Positions 33,217 to 45,650 of a stretch of DNA of 64,000 nt are shown one piece after another. A program made the translations under genes and the position numbers. Origin of the DNA: Synaphobranchus kaupii (Eukaryota; Chordata; Actinopteri; Anguilliformes; Synaphobranchidae); the NCBI GenBank assembly GCA_029718625.1, contig CM056376.1:87214356-87278355 (forward strand). Reading direction: 5' to 3'. How positions within the stretch are numbered: position 1 is the first letter of the stretch; each line of letters begins with the position of its first letter. Below the pieces are notes generated by a model. The model saw only the letters and a list, made by a program, of their open reading frames with translations, searched no databases and was not told where the DNA came from.

Positions 33217-34456
33217 CAGTAGGGTTCAACGGTCTGAGACCACAAGTGAAAATGCTTCTATTTTGCATTTTTTCTAATTTAATGCACTTTCTTTCATTAG
33301 AAATGGTATTATCAGCATTACAATTTGAATATTTGAAAACTTCACATGAATGAAAAAAAAAATTAGTATTTGGTATGTCCCCCTTTTGCTTTGATGACAG
33401 CTTCTACTCGAGCTGGCATGGACTCCACAAGTTTGTGCAGAACCTGATGATCCATGTTATCCCAAAATGATTTGACAAAGTATCTTGTGATATTACTGAA
33501 AGCTTGGCTTTCTCTGTCTTCAAGTGCCCCCATATGGGGCTTGAGGTCAGGTGACTGGAGGAAAGTCCATGACAGTCAGCACTCCTTTCTCCTCTTTGGT
33601 CTTCAAGTAGTTCTTGCAAAGCTTTGAGGTGTGTTTAGGGTCATTATCCTGTTGCAGTATGAATCCCTCTCCACAAAGCTCCAAACCAGAGGGTATAGCA
33701 TGTCTCTGAAGAATAGAGTGGTACTTTTCTTTTGTCAGGGTGTAGTCGATTCGGTGCAGGTGTCCAACTCCAGAGTAGGCAAAACAGCCCCAGACTTGAA
33801 TATTCCCACCACTATGTTTCACTGTTGTTTTGATGCACTGTGGTATCAATCGCTCTCCAGTTCGTCTCCTTACATAAACCCTTCTGTTACTGCCGTAAAT
33901 CTCAAACTCGGATTCATCAGTAAAAAGGACTTTTTTCCAGTGATCCACTGTGAAATGCTGGTATGTCTTAGCCCATGCGAATCGTTTGGCCTTGTTTCCC
34001 CTCCTGAGAAGTGGTTTAGAGACTGCTACTCGTCCTTTGAGACCACTACTAGCTAGCCTTCTTTTGACAGTACTTTTACTGATTGGAGTCTCTTGTTTTT
34101 TTATTCAGCACATTCTGTATCTGTGATGCAGTTGATGTTCTCTCTCTCAGTGAACAAAGCTTTATGTATTGGCCTTCTGATGGTGCAAGCCAATTAACTG
34201 ACAAGCCACTGTTGAGTAGATCAAATCCACTTGTGTCATCTGAAAACATGCTTCAATGGAAGGGATAAGACTCAAGGAAATTTGATTAGTGACCTGGAAA
34301 TAGTGCAGAATCTTAAAAAAACTCTTCATTTTACATGTCATAACTTTTCTTTGTTTTAGATTTTTTCCCAAAATCGACAAACTTATTGTTTAGTTCCAAG
34401 TTTCAATGAACAACTGTCAGATTTTCAGTGTGGTCTCAGACTTTTGGACCCCACTG
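33217..34456 (-). mobile_element. Tc1-like transposon, 1240 bp, decayed
   Basis: TIRs share CAGT(A/G)GGGT(T/C)CAA...GTCTGAGACCAC at both ends, flanked by TA at 33215-33216 and 34457-34458. The minus strand encodes a Tc1-type transposase broken by indels. It is the only near-full-length Tc1 in the window; size and TIR length are normal for the family. Confidence 0.88.
33380..34100 (-). pseudogene. Tc1 transposase pseudogene
   Basis: The clearest piece (33948-33547) reads HWKKVLFTDESEFEIYGSNR (first Asp), VWGCFAYSGVGHLHRIDYTL and GFILQQDNDPKHTSKLCKNY (second Asp). Toward the C-terminus the usual SPDLNPIE segment is scrambled near 33560-33530, so the catalytic Glu is not recognisable. A later ..VEAVIKAKGG tail survives near 33400. 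The N-terminal HTH region (34100-33950) is out of frame. Inactive. Confidence 0.82.
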
Positions 34457-34458
34457 TA

Positions 34459-35177
34459 TATGTGTGGTTGATTTTAAGGAACCAATTGTTTGTCCCAGAC
34501 AATGCAAGCTGCATGATTAAGGCTTACAGCGACATTCCTCTGGCACCAGTCTAAGTTGGAGAGGCAGAATTTATGAAACCTACAATAAATTTGAGCAGCT
34601 GATGAGTGCATATTGAACACTAGCTCAAAACAGGTTCACAGCAGAGACAAAACAATAAACCAGCAGTATATTAAAACATTCAAAGAAGCTACAGAAAAGC
34701 TCACAGGATATTCAGACAATCAATTGAAAAAGAAAATATGGTTCGCTCAACGAGCTTGTAGATTTCTGAAGCTGTCAGGATTTAAGACCCCAAACAAGTT
34801 TCCAGAATGGATTTATCCCATCTGAAAGAAAAACAATTTTTTTGCATTCTTTGTGGACATTTGTTGCCATATTGTCTAATGCACAAAACACATGCACGAA
34901 CATCTATTTTTCTGGGCCCTCGTCATATATGTGATAAATGAATCAAAAGCAATTGAAGCCCCTTCCCCACACATACACACACACACATACATACGCACAA
35001 GCATATGCATATGCACCTAAGCGTGCTTCACTTTGCTTGCCCACTCTAAGAAGGTGCAGACCACTTCCTGTTTGTTTGCGTTATCTTGCTCTCTCTTGAT
35101 TGGTTGATGCAGCAGAAATGCACTAACACTGTATGCCAAAGGAATAAATTTAGCACCCCTGCTTTGCTCTCCTCCAG
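34459..35177. other. intron 3 tail
   Basis: No gene recognised. A short CA/CATA-rich run lies at 34974-35000 and a pyrimidine-rich acceptor tract lies before 35177. Confidence 0.4.
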
Positions 35178-35421
35178 CCCCTGAGAGGGAAGAACACAGT
35201 GGACCTGATTACTGAAGGCTCCTTAATGGAGCTCCAGGACCTTCACGACCCCTTTCTCTATTGGCCGGCATGGGTGGTCCAAAATGTGGGAGGCCGACTG
35301 TGCCTGCGCCATGTGGGGATTGACAGCGACGCCCACGACACCTGGCTGTTCTACCTGGATCTCCGGCTCCGCCCCATGGGCTGGGTTCAGGAAAACAGCT
35401 TCCAAATGGACCCTCCCGCCG
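35178..35421 (+). CDS. sfmbt2: sfmbt2 exon 4 seen: core of MBT repeat 2
   Basis: Acceptor CTCCAG|CCCCTG, donor GCCG|GTAGGG; 81 codons plus one base. It reads [60 protein letters not shown] and FQMDPPA, i.e. the second MBT barrel. The conserved pieces are the LIT-GS-(M/I)ELQ entry, VGGRL strand, WLFYLD and (R)P(M/V)GW end. Compared with the SFMBT2 family as I know it, the FWCD-type cage segment is FYLD, so this repeat is not expected to be the main methyl-lysine reader. Splice phase 0 in, 1 out, consistent with neighbours. Confidence 0.93.
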
Positions 35422-38400
35422 GTAGGGTACACCTGCATCGCAACCCGCACTGTAGATAAGGTAGTATGTGATTAGATGGTGTCTGGGTAAACTGTCATAC
35501 AACACTGTCCCATTGGGGATTTGTACCCACAAAAACCTGTGTTACAATCCCAGCTACTTAACTTTTATAGCACATCTTGGAGCCAAAACCTGAGCTGAAA
35601 AAAACTAGTGAATACAAAATTAGAATGGACACCGCACAGGAGTTATCCCCCGTAATATTTTTATGAAGGACTTTATGTTAAGGGTTTATATTTATTCTAA
35701 TTTAAACATGACAGGAAAAATTTTTTTCTTGTTATTCATTTGATACCATCAACATATCCTTATGAATTAGAGCTCAGAGCACAGAATAAAAAGTTATTTT
35801 CTGTGAGAAGATACATTTCCACTGAACCAAGTTCACTTCAGTGAAAAATAGCTTTGACTGAAAATATATACATATATTAATATTCTTATTTTTTGTTTTA
35901 TGTTCCATAGCAGACAAAATACTGCAAAAGGCACACAGAGCTATAGACACAATTCAATGGTTGTTTAACAAAATGTGTGCCCTGTTGAAAGGCTATGCTG
36001 AAATAAAGAGGGGCATAACAGAGCAGAAGGCCTTCAGCACAAGGATAGGAAGGGTTTTAAAATATAAAGCAGGGGGCTTGCTTATCTGTGATTGGCTAAT
36101 GGCTGGTGGCAAAAAGTGGTTTTAAACATACAGTAGTGAACTTGGTTATCTGTGATTTGGTTATGGCAGGTGACTGACAGGGTTTTAAATATAAAAAGGG
36201 AGGGGTCATTCAGACAGGTTTTCTCCTTCACCACACTTTGCTGAATCTCCATTGAGCCTAGGCGTCTCCGAGCTCCAATAGCCCAGGCTCCATTTAGATT
36301 AGAGGACAAGACACCAAAGCCCTTTTGCTAATGCTGTCATCGTATCTGAGGGTCTCACATCTCCATTTCTGGACTAAAAGGAAATAGATTTGGATTTTGG
36401 CATTGATATTTACATTGTTTGACTGCAGCATTAGATGACGAAATCCTGCCTTTTCCTCTTTATACACTGCATGCTGAACACAGACAATTGTTCCAGAGAC
36501 AGGTGAAGTGACTCAAAAGGTGAAAGGTTGCGTCATTGTGCTACGTCATTACATGGCGAATGCATAGTTGAAACGGGTCATTACAGTCTCTACAGAGATG
36601 AGCATTGTGGGATCTTTTTTTAAATTATTATTTATTTTACGCAAGTTTATTTTAACCGGGACAATGCACATTAATCAACATTATTGTAAATGTGCTAGTA
36701 TTGGACAACAATCATAAAGAGCAGTCAACCGACATAAAAAAAGCAGCATAATATACATAATATATTTCAAGCATAATATGGCTTATTGTAATTTGACAAT
36801 ATGTTCAAACACAGCTCAGTCAATTCTACTGATTCTAAAAGTACCCAAACATTATTGCTATTGTTGTTGTTGTTGTTTTTATCTTGAGAGAGACATTTTT
36901 TCAGACTCATATGCTCTGACCAAAGTCCTTTTTGAATATTTATAATGAGCGATCAAATTAGAATGCTTGTCGCTTTCAACAAAGGCAAAGGTGGAACTTT
37001 TACTATTGAGCACACAGAGATGGATCTGTGCTCTGCCTGTTATTTAAGAGTACTCTGTTGTGAAATTTTGGAAATGATTCTGATCTATTCTGGAATATTC
37101 TGAAAGAACGTCTCATGTACATGAATGAATCTGAGCACCAAATTTGGAATGAAGGATCTCTTAATTCTGTGATGAACAAGTTTATTTCATTGGTCCTTTA
37201 GAAGAGACCTTAATTGAAGAGACTAATAGTAGAACCAAGGCCATTTATTCTTTTGCATTTATTTATCGCATTCATTCTAAGGGCAAAGTGTAACATGATG
37301 CTTTAATGATTCACAGCAATATAATGCTGTGTGTGTGCGTCTGTGTGTCTGTGGGAGGGGGGTAAGTGTACACATGAACAATGTTTTAAAGAAATTGAAT
37401 ACTGATTTGATTAATGTCAACCTGACCTTGTTGTTCAGTGAATGGACCAAGTGGGATCTCTGAATGATGTCCCCCATCTGCACTTGTAATTATGGCTTTC
37501 GACACTTTGACTGAGTCATTGTGACTGGGTTTGTATCCAAATGTTAATGCATTGTTACACAGTCCTGACCTTTTTAACATTGCAAAGATTTTCCTGCTGG
37601 CACTGTTCTATTCATGGAGGAAAATTGCGAAGCTTCACCCGTAGGCACTGAACTGCGTATAGACGAGGCTTTTCCTTCAGGTGCTGTTTATATAGAGTAG
37701 AACTGTGAGACTTTGTCCAAAGGTGCTGCATATTGAAAATGTATATGCCCTCCATGTAGGCACTCTACATTTAACCCATACAGTGTATATAAAGGTTTTT
37801 TGTGTAAATTTATGGGCAGGTTCATTGATGCATTATCTCAAGGTATTTGTCGGCATGATACTAGTGGCTTTCAGCAGAAATATGCATGTCACATTTCAGT
37901 AAGATACACATCACACCCGAAGGCACGTTGAGCAAAGCAAGTGGCGTTGATGACGATGTTGTGGAATGAGGAATTGGGACGTATCTTTAGCACACCTCCC
38001 TTGAATAAAGAGCAGGGTAATGATTTGACTGCAAACGATTTTGTTACTGAAACTATTGGGTCATTTTCGAGTAATTTGAGTAAATAGGTAACATTGTTCC
38101 CCGAGAAGAGGTATCACTGAATCGCTGAAGCGTACAGAAATGCTTTTTGTGCGTGTGGTATGGTATCAAGAACTGTCATCTTGAGGCAACACAATTACAC
38201 TCCCAGATGGCAAATCTACAAAGTGTTTCTGGCTGAACATGTTCTGAATCCTTGATTGGCTACCAAATTGTGATTATGTCAATGTAGGCTCTCCTGTCAG
38301 CTGATACGTGTCTAGATTTCCATCAATGATGTCTTGTGAGCAGTATACCATAGCCACGTCAGCCACAGGTAAAGAACAGGGTTGCAGTACCCAGTTAATT

Positions 38401-38592
38401 ATGAAAGTAACACTTTTTATGACTTCCTTGACTCTCGTTTTGGCCCTGGCTCAATTGTTTGACATTGTGCCACATCTGAGCTATTATGGGCTCAAAGGCT
38501 TAAGAACTAACCTTGGAAAGTGGCCCAGGTTTCAGAACTCTTCCTTTTCTACACTACTTCCTGGCATGATGTCCTTCGCCTTTCCTCTTCAG
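35422..38592. other. intron 4
   Basis: No second gene. A probable LINE 3'-end fragment lies at about 36620-36760 (TTTATTTTAACCGGGACAAT block). The remainder is AT-rich, unassigned sequence. Confidence 0.4.
36620..36760 (-). repeat. probable LINE 3' UTR fragment
   Basis: The AACCGGGACAATGCACATTA and ATCAACATTATTGTAAATGT blocks look like the antisense 3' end of a fish LINE. There is no coding part, so the assignment is tentative. Confidence 0.3.
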
Positions 38593-38690
38593 AGTTGCGG
38601 AGTTTGAAGAGCGCCCCCGAGTGGCAGGAGGCCCTGGACAGGGCAAGGGCAGAGGCAGAGAAGAAACCCCTTCCCTTGGAGATTTTCAAG
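38593..38690 (+). CDS. sfmbt2: sfmbt2 exon 5 seen: MBT2-MBT3 linker
   Basis: Acceptor CTCTTCAG|AG, donor AAG|GTGAGC. It completes a Glu codon and reads LRSLKSAPEWQEALDRARAE then AEKKPLPLEIFK, the EW...PLP-(E)(I/V)FK helix leading into MBT3. Phase 1 in and 0 out; 98 nt. Confidence 0.9.
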
Positions 38691-38756
38691 GTGAGCGTGT
38701 CACAACAATCATGCAGGCTTGGTCTGGGTAAAGAGTTAAGAAAAAATACACAAAAA

Positions 38757-38780
38757 TACACACACACACAGACACACACA

Positions 38781-38812
<32 letters not shown>
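38757..38812. repeat. (CA)n microsatellite
   Basis: CA repeats with two GA interruptions, 65 bases after the exon 5 donor. Confidence 0.9.
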
Positions 38813-38814
<2 letters not shown>

Positions 38815-39785
38815 CGCACCTTATGCACTGTATAGTCTGTGGGGGAAAAAATTGCTGTCCTAAATGATCTTTTCAAAATGTAAGTGAACAATACTACTTT
38901 CATCAGTCTATTTGAAATGATATTTTCTTGACAAAGACCGAGCAAATAAACTCCACCTTTGCTTCTGCAAGATAATAATGCAAAGTTGCATTTGAATCGA
39001 TAGTGGATCAATATCAGTTGCATTTCCCTTCGATGAGTAGCTTTTGTACATCGATTGAAACGTTTCACGAATCCAGACTGATGACTCCACCTTGCTGATG
39101 GATTGTTACCTCCCTCAGCATTATTCAGTGCCCTGTGTGGAAGTCTGATAAGGCAGTGACTTGTCGTCCATCTTGGCTCCAGAGAAGACCCCCCCCCCCC
39201 TTATATTGTGTGACTTAAGGCGGTTCTGCCAGCTTTGCTGTTACTGCCGTGCGTGTTTCCGCATGACGTGTCGTAATTTCAGACGAACCTGCTGTTTTTC
39301 CTCTGTTTCCTTCCTCCTGCCCACCACGGGCCGTGAGCTGCTCCGTGCACAGCAGTGTAAGAGCCGTGTATATGGTCAAGCGCTGATGTGCTGAGCAGCA
39401 GGCAGCACCCTCCCTCCAAATATAAGTGGGGAGGGTAAGGATGTGACTTTGCCCCCTGTGTTCCCTGGCTTTGGTTAATACCCCCCCCCCCCCCCCCCCC
39501 CGCAAACACACACACACAGTTAAACATCAATTCATTGTGCTGACGCACTCTTGAGTGGGAGATTCATCTAAACTCTGTTGCCTGTTGATATGTTTAAGGT
39601 AGCGCAGTTTATCTTGAGCTACATCCGTTCATAAATCCCACCTTCCTCTTCTTGCCTCTTCTCCTGAAAATACCATGGATTGGCATTCAAAACAAAATGT
39701 CCGCGTCCTTAAAGGAGACAGCGAAAAGCTCATTATTAGCCAGTGAAAATAACAGTGATATTTTGATCAGATTCTGTTTCCGTTT

Positions 39786-39928
39786 TTCCAGTTAGCCGAC
39801 ACTCTTATACAAAGCGACTTAGATTTACATACAATTCGTTTATACCGCTGGATATTGTACTGAAGCAGTCCTGAGTGAGTACCTTGCTCAAGGGTACAAT
39901 GACAGAGAGGGAACAATGGCAGTGGGGC
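39786..39928 (+). repeat. dispersed fish repeat, left part, split by the Gypsy element
   Basis: Motifs CTCTTATACAAAGCGACTTA, GCTGGATATTGTACTGAAGC and AGTACCTTGCTCAAGGGTAC match the copy at 32378-32612. Its continuation (ATCAGACCCACAACCTG...) resumes after the Gypsy element at 47043. Confidence 0.75.
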
Positions 39929-41315
39929 TGTTACGTATCTGTGTAACGGGACGAACCCAAGTGCAACGACCAGGAGACAGAATTTCACAAAAGATGGTAT
40001 TTAATAAATTAAGTGTTGGGGTAGTCCCAACACTGTACAGGAAAGGCAACACACACACAGAATTAGGAGATCTTGCGCCTGGAAGCCCGGGGCGGGCTGC
40101 TCCAAGCCGGAGCTGGACTGGAGGTTCTGGAACGGGCTGTTCCAAACCGGAACTGGACTGGACTGGAACTGGACCGGGTGGTCCACACGGGAAACAGGTA
40201 CTGGAACGGAATTGTCCCAAACCGGAACTGGACTGGACTGAACTGGACCGGGAGGTCCACACGGGTACAGGTACTGGAACGGAATGTTCCAAACCGAAAC
40301 TGGACTGGACTGGACTGGACCGGGAGGTCCACACGGGTACAGGTACTGGAACGGAATGTTCCAAACCGGAACTGGACTTGAGCGAGTGCCTGTAACACTC
40401 ACCGCCGGGACTGGACTGGAACTGGCAGGGGAGCGACTCACTACGGCAGGGCAGGACTGGACCGGGCTGACTGCACCGGTATAGAAAAACAAAAACAGAG
40501 GAGGGTTAGTGCAAGGGAAGGCACGGGAAAGACCGGGAGGTTCTCACGGAGGTGAAGGGTTTGGAAGTCGGGAGGTTTTGCGGAAGCACGGCAGGGCAGA
40601 GTGGTGTGGCGTAGCTGCGGTAGGTCCGGAGGTAGCTGACCGTCTCCAGAGCTCCAGGAGCCGGCGCCGAAGAACTGGGTGGTTTCCTCGGTCGGACAGG
40701 AACAACTGGAGGGTAGCCAGGTAGCGAATCACCCCGGAGCCTACACGCGCTGGAGGTGGAGGTACCGCAACACACACAAACAAACACGGGGAAAACAAAC
40801 ACTGCCACGGGAGATAGGGAGCAGGGTTGGATGGAGGAGAAGGGAAACAAGTTAGCAAACACAATAATGACAGGAATTGTGCGGGAGGTAAACTACCAGA
40901 CTGTAGTTTGCAAGGGACTATACGCTGTACGGGAAACACATTCCACAAACACGCGAATAGTTTACACGGGGAGACCAGTTAACGAGTCAAGCACTACACC
41001 AAGTGATGATAGTTAACGAACTGGCGCCGACTGGCAGCCAGCCGAAAGACTATATAGGGCTAACTAATGTGACAAAATACGAAACAGGTGTGAACATAAA
41101 CCGGGAGTGATTACAAGACACCAGGTGAGAAAATGCATGCAACGAGGGGGAGGGAGTGAAAGGCGGAAGTAAACCAAAACAACCAGACGAACAAGACAGG
41201 GAAGGACATGCCTAGTCCGCGGCAGAGGGGAAAACACGGACAAAGGGATCCAACATGACACGGAGGGAAAACAGGAAAACACGGAAAACGGACAGGAAGG
41301 GAGCGGAACATTACA
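39929..41315 (-). repeat. Gypsy 3' LTR
   Basis: 1387 bp. By eye it differs from the other LTR only by six one-base indels (near 39944, 40060, 40403, 40537, 40575 and 40721 here). It contains about three tandem ~70-bp units rich in GGAACTGGACTGGACTG at 40140-40380. The adjacent purine-rich tract (41316-41327, nine G on the minus strand) fits the plus-strand priming site. Confidence 0.93.
40140..40380. repeat. tandem ~70-bp repeats inside the 3' LTR
   Basis: Units contain AACTGGACTGGACTG, GACCGGG(A/T)GGTCCACACG and GGTACTGGAACGGAAT(G/T)(G/T)T, repeated three times with small differences. The same array is in the other LTR at 45862-46102. Confidence 0.85.
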
Positions 41316-41327
41316 GTACCCCCCCCC
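41316..41327 (-). other. Gypsy polypurine tract
   Basis: Minus strand GGGGGGGGGTAC directly between the pol stop codon and the 3' LTR. Confidence 0.7.
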
Positions 41328-43400
41328 TCAACGTACGCCACCTGGCGTACCTGGCGGCCTGGTCTTGAATGGGAAGCGACTGTGGAAATCCTGGATTAAA
41401 GTTTGATCCAGGATGAGGCCCTTGTGGAGCCATGACCGCTCCTCAGGGCCATACCCCTCCCAGTCCACGAGGTATTGGAAGCCCCGACCCTTACGGCGGA
41501 TGTCAATGATGCGGTCCACCGTATAGGCCGGGGCGTTGTTGATGACCCGGACAGGAGGAGGAGGGAGGGTAGGGGCACTGAGGGGGCTGGAGGCGACAGG
41601 CTTGACTTGGGAGACATGAAAAACGGGGTAAACTTTGAGGGAGGCAGGGAGGGAGAGCTTGACAGAAACAGGGTTAACAAGACGTACAACAGGGAAGGGA
41701 CCAATGAACCGGGGCCGAAGTTTTTTAGAGGAGGAGGGAAGGGAAATGTTAGACGTGGACAACCAGACCTGCTGACCGGCCCTGTATTTGGGGGCTGCGG
41801 TCCTGTGCAGGTCCGCCAGACGCTGGGACCGGGAATTGGAACGTAGGAGTGCGGTGCGTGTAAGCCTCCAAATGCGCTTGCATTTGAGGATGTGGGCCCT
41901 GACAGAGGGGACTGCTACCTCGGCCTCCTGGACCGACAGGAGAGGGGGTTGGTACCCTAACGAACACTCGAAAGGGGATAACCCGGTGGAGGTACTCTTA
42001 AGGGAGTTGTGAGAGTACTCCACCCAGGGAAGGAAACGGCTCCAGGAGGCGGGGTTGCGAGCCGTGACGCACCGCAGGGCGGCCCCCAGGTCCTGGTTCG
42101 CCCTCTCTGCCTGGCCGTTCGACTGGGGATGGAAGCCAGACGAAAGACTGGCCGAGGCCCCCAGGGCTACACAGAACGCCTTCCAGACCTGGGAGGAGAA
42201 TTGGGGCCCACGATCCGACACGATATCGGAAGGGATCCCGTGCAGCCTGACCACATGTACCACCAGGAGCTCCGCCGTTTCGAGGGCGGACGGGAGCTTG
42301 GGGAGGGGAATAAAGTGAGCCGCCTTGGAGAACCGATCCACAATTGTCAAAATGACAGAGTTGCCATCTGACAACGGCAGACCGGTTACGAAGTCCACCC
42401 CAATGTGGCTCCAAGGACGGCCCGGGACAGGGAGGGGAAGGAGATGACCAGAGGGAGGCTGGTGGGAAGCCTTGCTCCTGGCGCATACAGAGCAGGCCAG
42501 AACAAAGGCACGGGTATCCTCCTTAAGGGTGGGCCACCAAAAGCTCCTCCTGACGAGGTCGGTCGTCCTGGCAACACCTGGGTGACACGCCAGGCAGGAG
42601 GCGTGAACCCACTCAAGGACCTGGGAGCGGACGGAGTCGGGAACAAACAGGGCAGGGTTAGGGTTATTACGGGGGTCAGGGTGGGAGGTCTGGGCGGACC
42701 TCACGATTTCCTCAATCCTCCAGGAGACCGCAGCCACCATACAGGACGCTGGGAGAATGGTTTCGGGGTCAGCAGGACTGGAGGGAAGGGAAAACACACG
42801 GGATAAGGCATCTGCCTTAATATTGCGGGAACCGGGGCGATAGGACAAAGAAAAATTAAACCGGGCAAAGAAAAGTGACCACCTAGCCTGTCTGGCATTC
42901 AGCCTCTTGGCAGATCTTAAATAAATTAAATTTTGGTGGTCAGTCAAAACAACAAAGGGGGTACCTGCCCCCTCCAGCCAGTGGCGCCACTCCTCAAGAG
43001 CCAGCTTAATGGCAAGAAGTTCCCGATCCCCGACATCATAATTCTGCTCAGCGGAGGACAGCCTCCGGGAGAAAAAGGCACAGGGATGGAGCTTGTTGTC
43101 TAAGGCGGCACGTTGGGACAGAATGGCCCCCACGCCGGTGTCGGAGGCGTCCACCTCGATCGTAAACTGACGGGAGGGATCAGGGTGGCAAAGGATAGGG
43201 GCTGAGGAAAACCGCGTTTTGAGTTGCTCAAAAGCACGCTGAGCTTCGGGATTCCAACAGAAAGAAAAAGTGGTGGAGGTAAGTTTTGTAAGGGGGGCAG
43301 CAATGACACTGTAATTTCGGATAAAACGACGATAAAAATTAGCAAAACCAAGGAACTGTTGTAGCAGCTTACGAGAGGTGGGTTGGGGCCATTCCGTCAC
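41328..43400 (-). pseudogene. Gypsy pol, downstream frame: RT end, RNase H, integrase, chromodomain
   Basis: This 690-residue open frame begins within the RT thumb ([20 protein letters not shown]). It continues with RNase H ([42 protein letters not shown]). The integrase has an HHCC zinc finger (HASCLACH ... CSVC), a first Asp in GVDFVTGLP, a second in SDRGPQFSS and a Glu in QAERANQD. The C-terminus (about residues 605-665) is a chromodomain ([20 protein letters not shown]). It is separated from the upstream pol frame by a one-base shift near 43402, in a run of G. Domains and catalytic residues are otherwise complete. Confidence 0.92.
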
Positions 43401-44739
43401 CCGCCTTGACTTTGACCGGATCCGCCCGGATACTGCCCTCCTCGATAATGAAGCCGAGGAACGGGACTGAAGAGACGTGGAATGAGCATTTCTCCGCCTT
43501 CACGAAGAGCTGGTTCTCGAGGAGCCGCTGGAGAACCTCCCGGACATGGAGAATGTGCTCCTGAGGGGACTTGGAAAAAATTAAAATGTCGTCAATGTAA
43601 ACGAAAACAGTCTTACCCAACAGGTCTCGCAGGACGTCATTAACCATGCCCTGGAAGACTGCCGGGGCGTTAGTAAGGCCGAAAGGGACCACCAGGTACT
43701 CATAGTGGCCCAACGGGGTATTGAAGGCAGTCTTCCACTCATCCCCCTCCCGTATGCGCACCAGGTGGTACGCATTACGGAGGTCGAGTTTAGTAAAAAT
43801 GACGGCCTGCGAGAGGGGTTCAAAAGCAGTGTTAATGAGGGGGAGAGGATACTTGTTGCGGATAGTGATGGAATTGAGTCCCCGGTAGTCGATGCAGGGC
43901 CGTAGTGAGCCGTCCTTTTTCCCCACGAAAAAGAACCCAGCACCAACCGGAGAAGAGGAGGGACGGATGATGCCCGAGGCGAGGGACTCATGGATATATT
44001 CCTCCATGGCGAGTTTCTCTGGTCCCGACAGACTGTAGAGACGGCCGGACGGAAGTTTGGCTCCCGCCAGCAGATCGATACAACAGTCGTACGGGCGATG
44101 AGGAGGTAGGGACAGAGCACGTGCTTTCGAGAAGGTGCGACTGAGGTCGTGATACTGTTTGGGAACGGTGGACATATCGGGTTCGGGTAGGTTGGTGCTG
44201 GGATTCTTGGACCCCGGAGGGGGAAGCGCGGAGCGGAGACAGCTAGCCAGGCAGTGGCCACTCCACGCCAGGATGCGTCCGCCCTGCCAGTCAATGTGTG
44301 GGTTATGGAGACGGAGCCAGGTTTGACCTAAAACTATGGTTGACTGTGTGGAGTTGATGAGGAGGAGTTGAATGCTCTCCCGGTGATTGCCAGAGAGGAC
44401 AAGCTGTAAGGACACGGTGGAGTGGGTCACTAATCCCAAGCTCCGACCGTCTAAGGCGAAGGCAGTAATGGGTGATGGAAGAAGCTCCGTGGGTATGCCG
44501 GCCCTCTGGGCGAAGGTGGTGTCCATAAAGTTGGCGTCGGCTCCAGAGTCGATGAGAGCCGACGAAACTAAGGACTTGTCGCTCCACAGGAGAGTGGCCT
44601 TGAAGACTAGGCGATTCTGGGCTGCATGGCAGGGTATGATAGGGCTCGTCAGTACGCCTAGTTTACCTGGCGAGCCTATTCTTTTGGGCGGATTGGACAC
44701 GAGGCGATCTGATGGCCAGGTTTGCCACAGTAGAAGCAA
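43369..44739 (-). pseudogene. Gypsy pol, upstream frame: protease and reverse transcriptase
   Basis: Starts in the -1 overlap with gag. The protease active-site motif [13 protein letters not shown] is near residues 60-75. RT follows: [35 protein letters not shown] and the catalytic [10 protein letters not shown] (YxDD). The frame ends at 43369, just beyond the RT palm, because of a one-base shift relative to the downstream pol frame. In the family these form one polyprotein. Confidence 0.9.
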
Positions 44740-45631
44740 GACCTGGATCGCTGACGGCGTTGGCGCTCCGCAGAGTTGACCGCAACTCTGCCCAGTTGCA
44801 TGGGCTCCTCTTCGGAGACCCCAGACGCCGCCCTGAATCCAGAAGCAGATGGGTGAGAGCGTATCTGAGGAAGGTGACCGGGATTCCCCCCACGCTCACG
44901 GGCCCGGATACGAAGACGGTTGTCGACTGCTATGGCCAGGCTAATAAGGCTATTGAGGGAGGTGGATTCCTCACGGGTGGCTAGTTGGTCTTTGAGCTCC
45001 TCGCTGAGTGCCTGGCGGAAAGCCCCCTCGGTGTCGTTCCATCCGGACCTCCGCGGCGAGGGTACGGAATTGGGATGGCCATCTCTGCGACGCTGCGACC
45101 CCCCTGACGGACTTGAAGTAGGCGCTGAGTTGCATCTCGCCCACAGGTAGGGTGGTCAAACACGCGCCGCATCTCGGCGGTGAAGGCAGCGAAGTTGTTG
45201 CAGAGCGCGGCTTGGCTATCCCAGATGGATGTAGCCCACTCCAGGGCACCTCCTCCCAGGCTGCTCATGATGAACGCGATCTTACATGGGTCGGAGGCGA
45301 AGGAGGAGGGCTGCATCCGGAAGACAATGTCGCATTTCATCAGAAATTCGCGACATTTCCCCCAATTCCCCGCGGAATAGCTCAGGATGTTGAACGCGAG
45401 GCTCCCGAAATGAAGCGGACACAGGAGGGTCCGCCGGGGGGGTCCGGAGCGGGCGGTGTAGGGCCCACTGGAATACGCGGAAGCGGCTGGTGAAGAGACA
45501 GCTGAGTAACTTGTTCCGTGATGCCCCTCAGTACTTCCAACACGTCGTCCAGACGACGGCCCTGTTGGTCGCTGACCGCAGTTTTGGCAGGAGAAGGCGT
45601 GCCGAATCTGCTCCAGGTCGGCTGGGTCCAT
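44676..45631 (-). pseudogene. Gypsy gag with C-terminal CCHC zinc knuckle, two internal frameshifts
   Basis: ATG at 45629-45631, 19 nt after the 5' LTR. The N-terminal ~185 residues are open, with a capsid-like segment (WGKCREFLMKCDIVFRM ... FIMSSLGGGALEWATSIW). One-base shifts near 45080 and 45055 move the frame. The third segment carries a Cys-x2-Cys-x4-His-x4-Cys knuckle ([14 protein letters not shown]) and ends in TAG at 44676-44678. The knuckle binds RNA in packaging. Both shifts fall beside short homopolymers. Confidence 0.88.
44682..44688 (-). promoter_or_regulatory. candidate -1 ribosomal frameshift site at the gag-pol junction
   Basis: Minus strand CCCAAAA in the gag phase C-CCA-AAA fits the canonical X-XXY-YYZ slippery heptamer. 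It stands one codon before the gag stop. Pol lies in the -1 frame and overlaps gag, as required. Confidence 0.72.
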
Positions 45632-45650
45632 GTTTTTGGCCAGTTCGTTC

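Noticed and set aside
40140..40380. CRISPR-like direct repeats
   Set aside because: Repeat units are contiguous ~70-bp tandem copies without unique spacers, inside an LTR in a vertebrate genome.
39888..40492. Long Pro/Ser/Val-rich minus-strand frames in the LTR
   Set aside because: They arise from the ~70-bp tandem units, are duplicated in the other LTR (45528-46124) and match no protein family.
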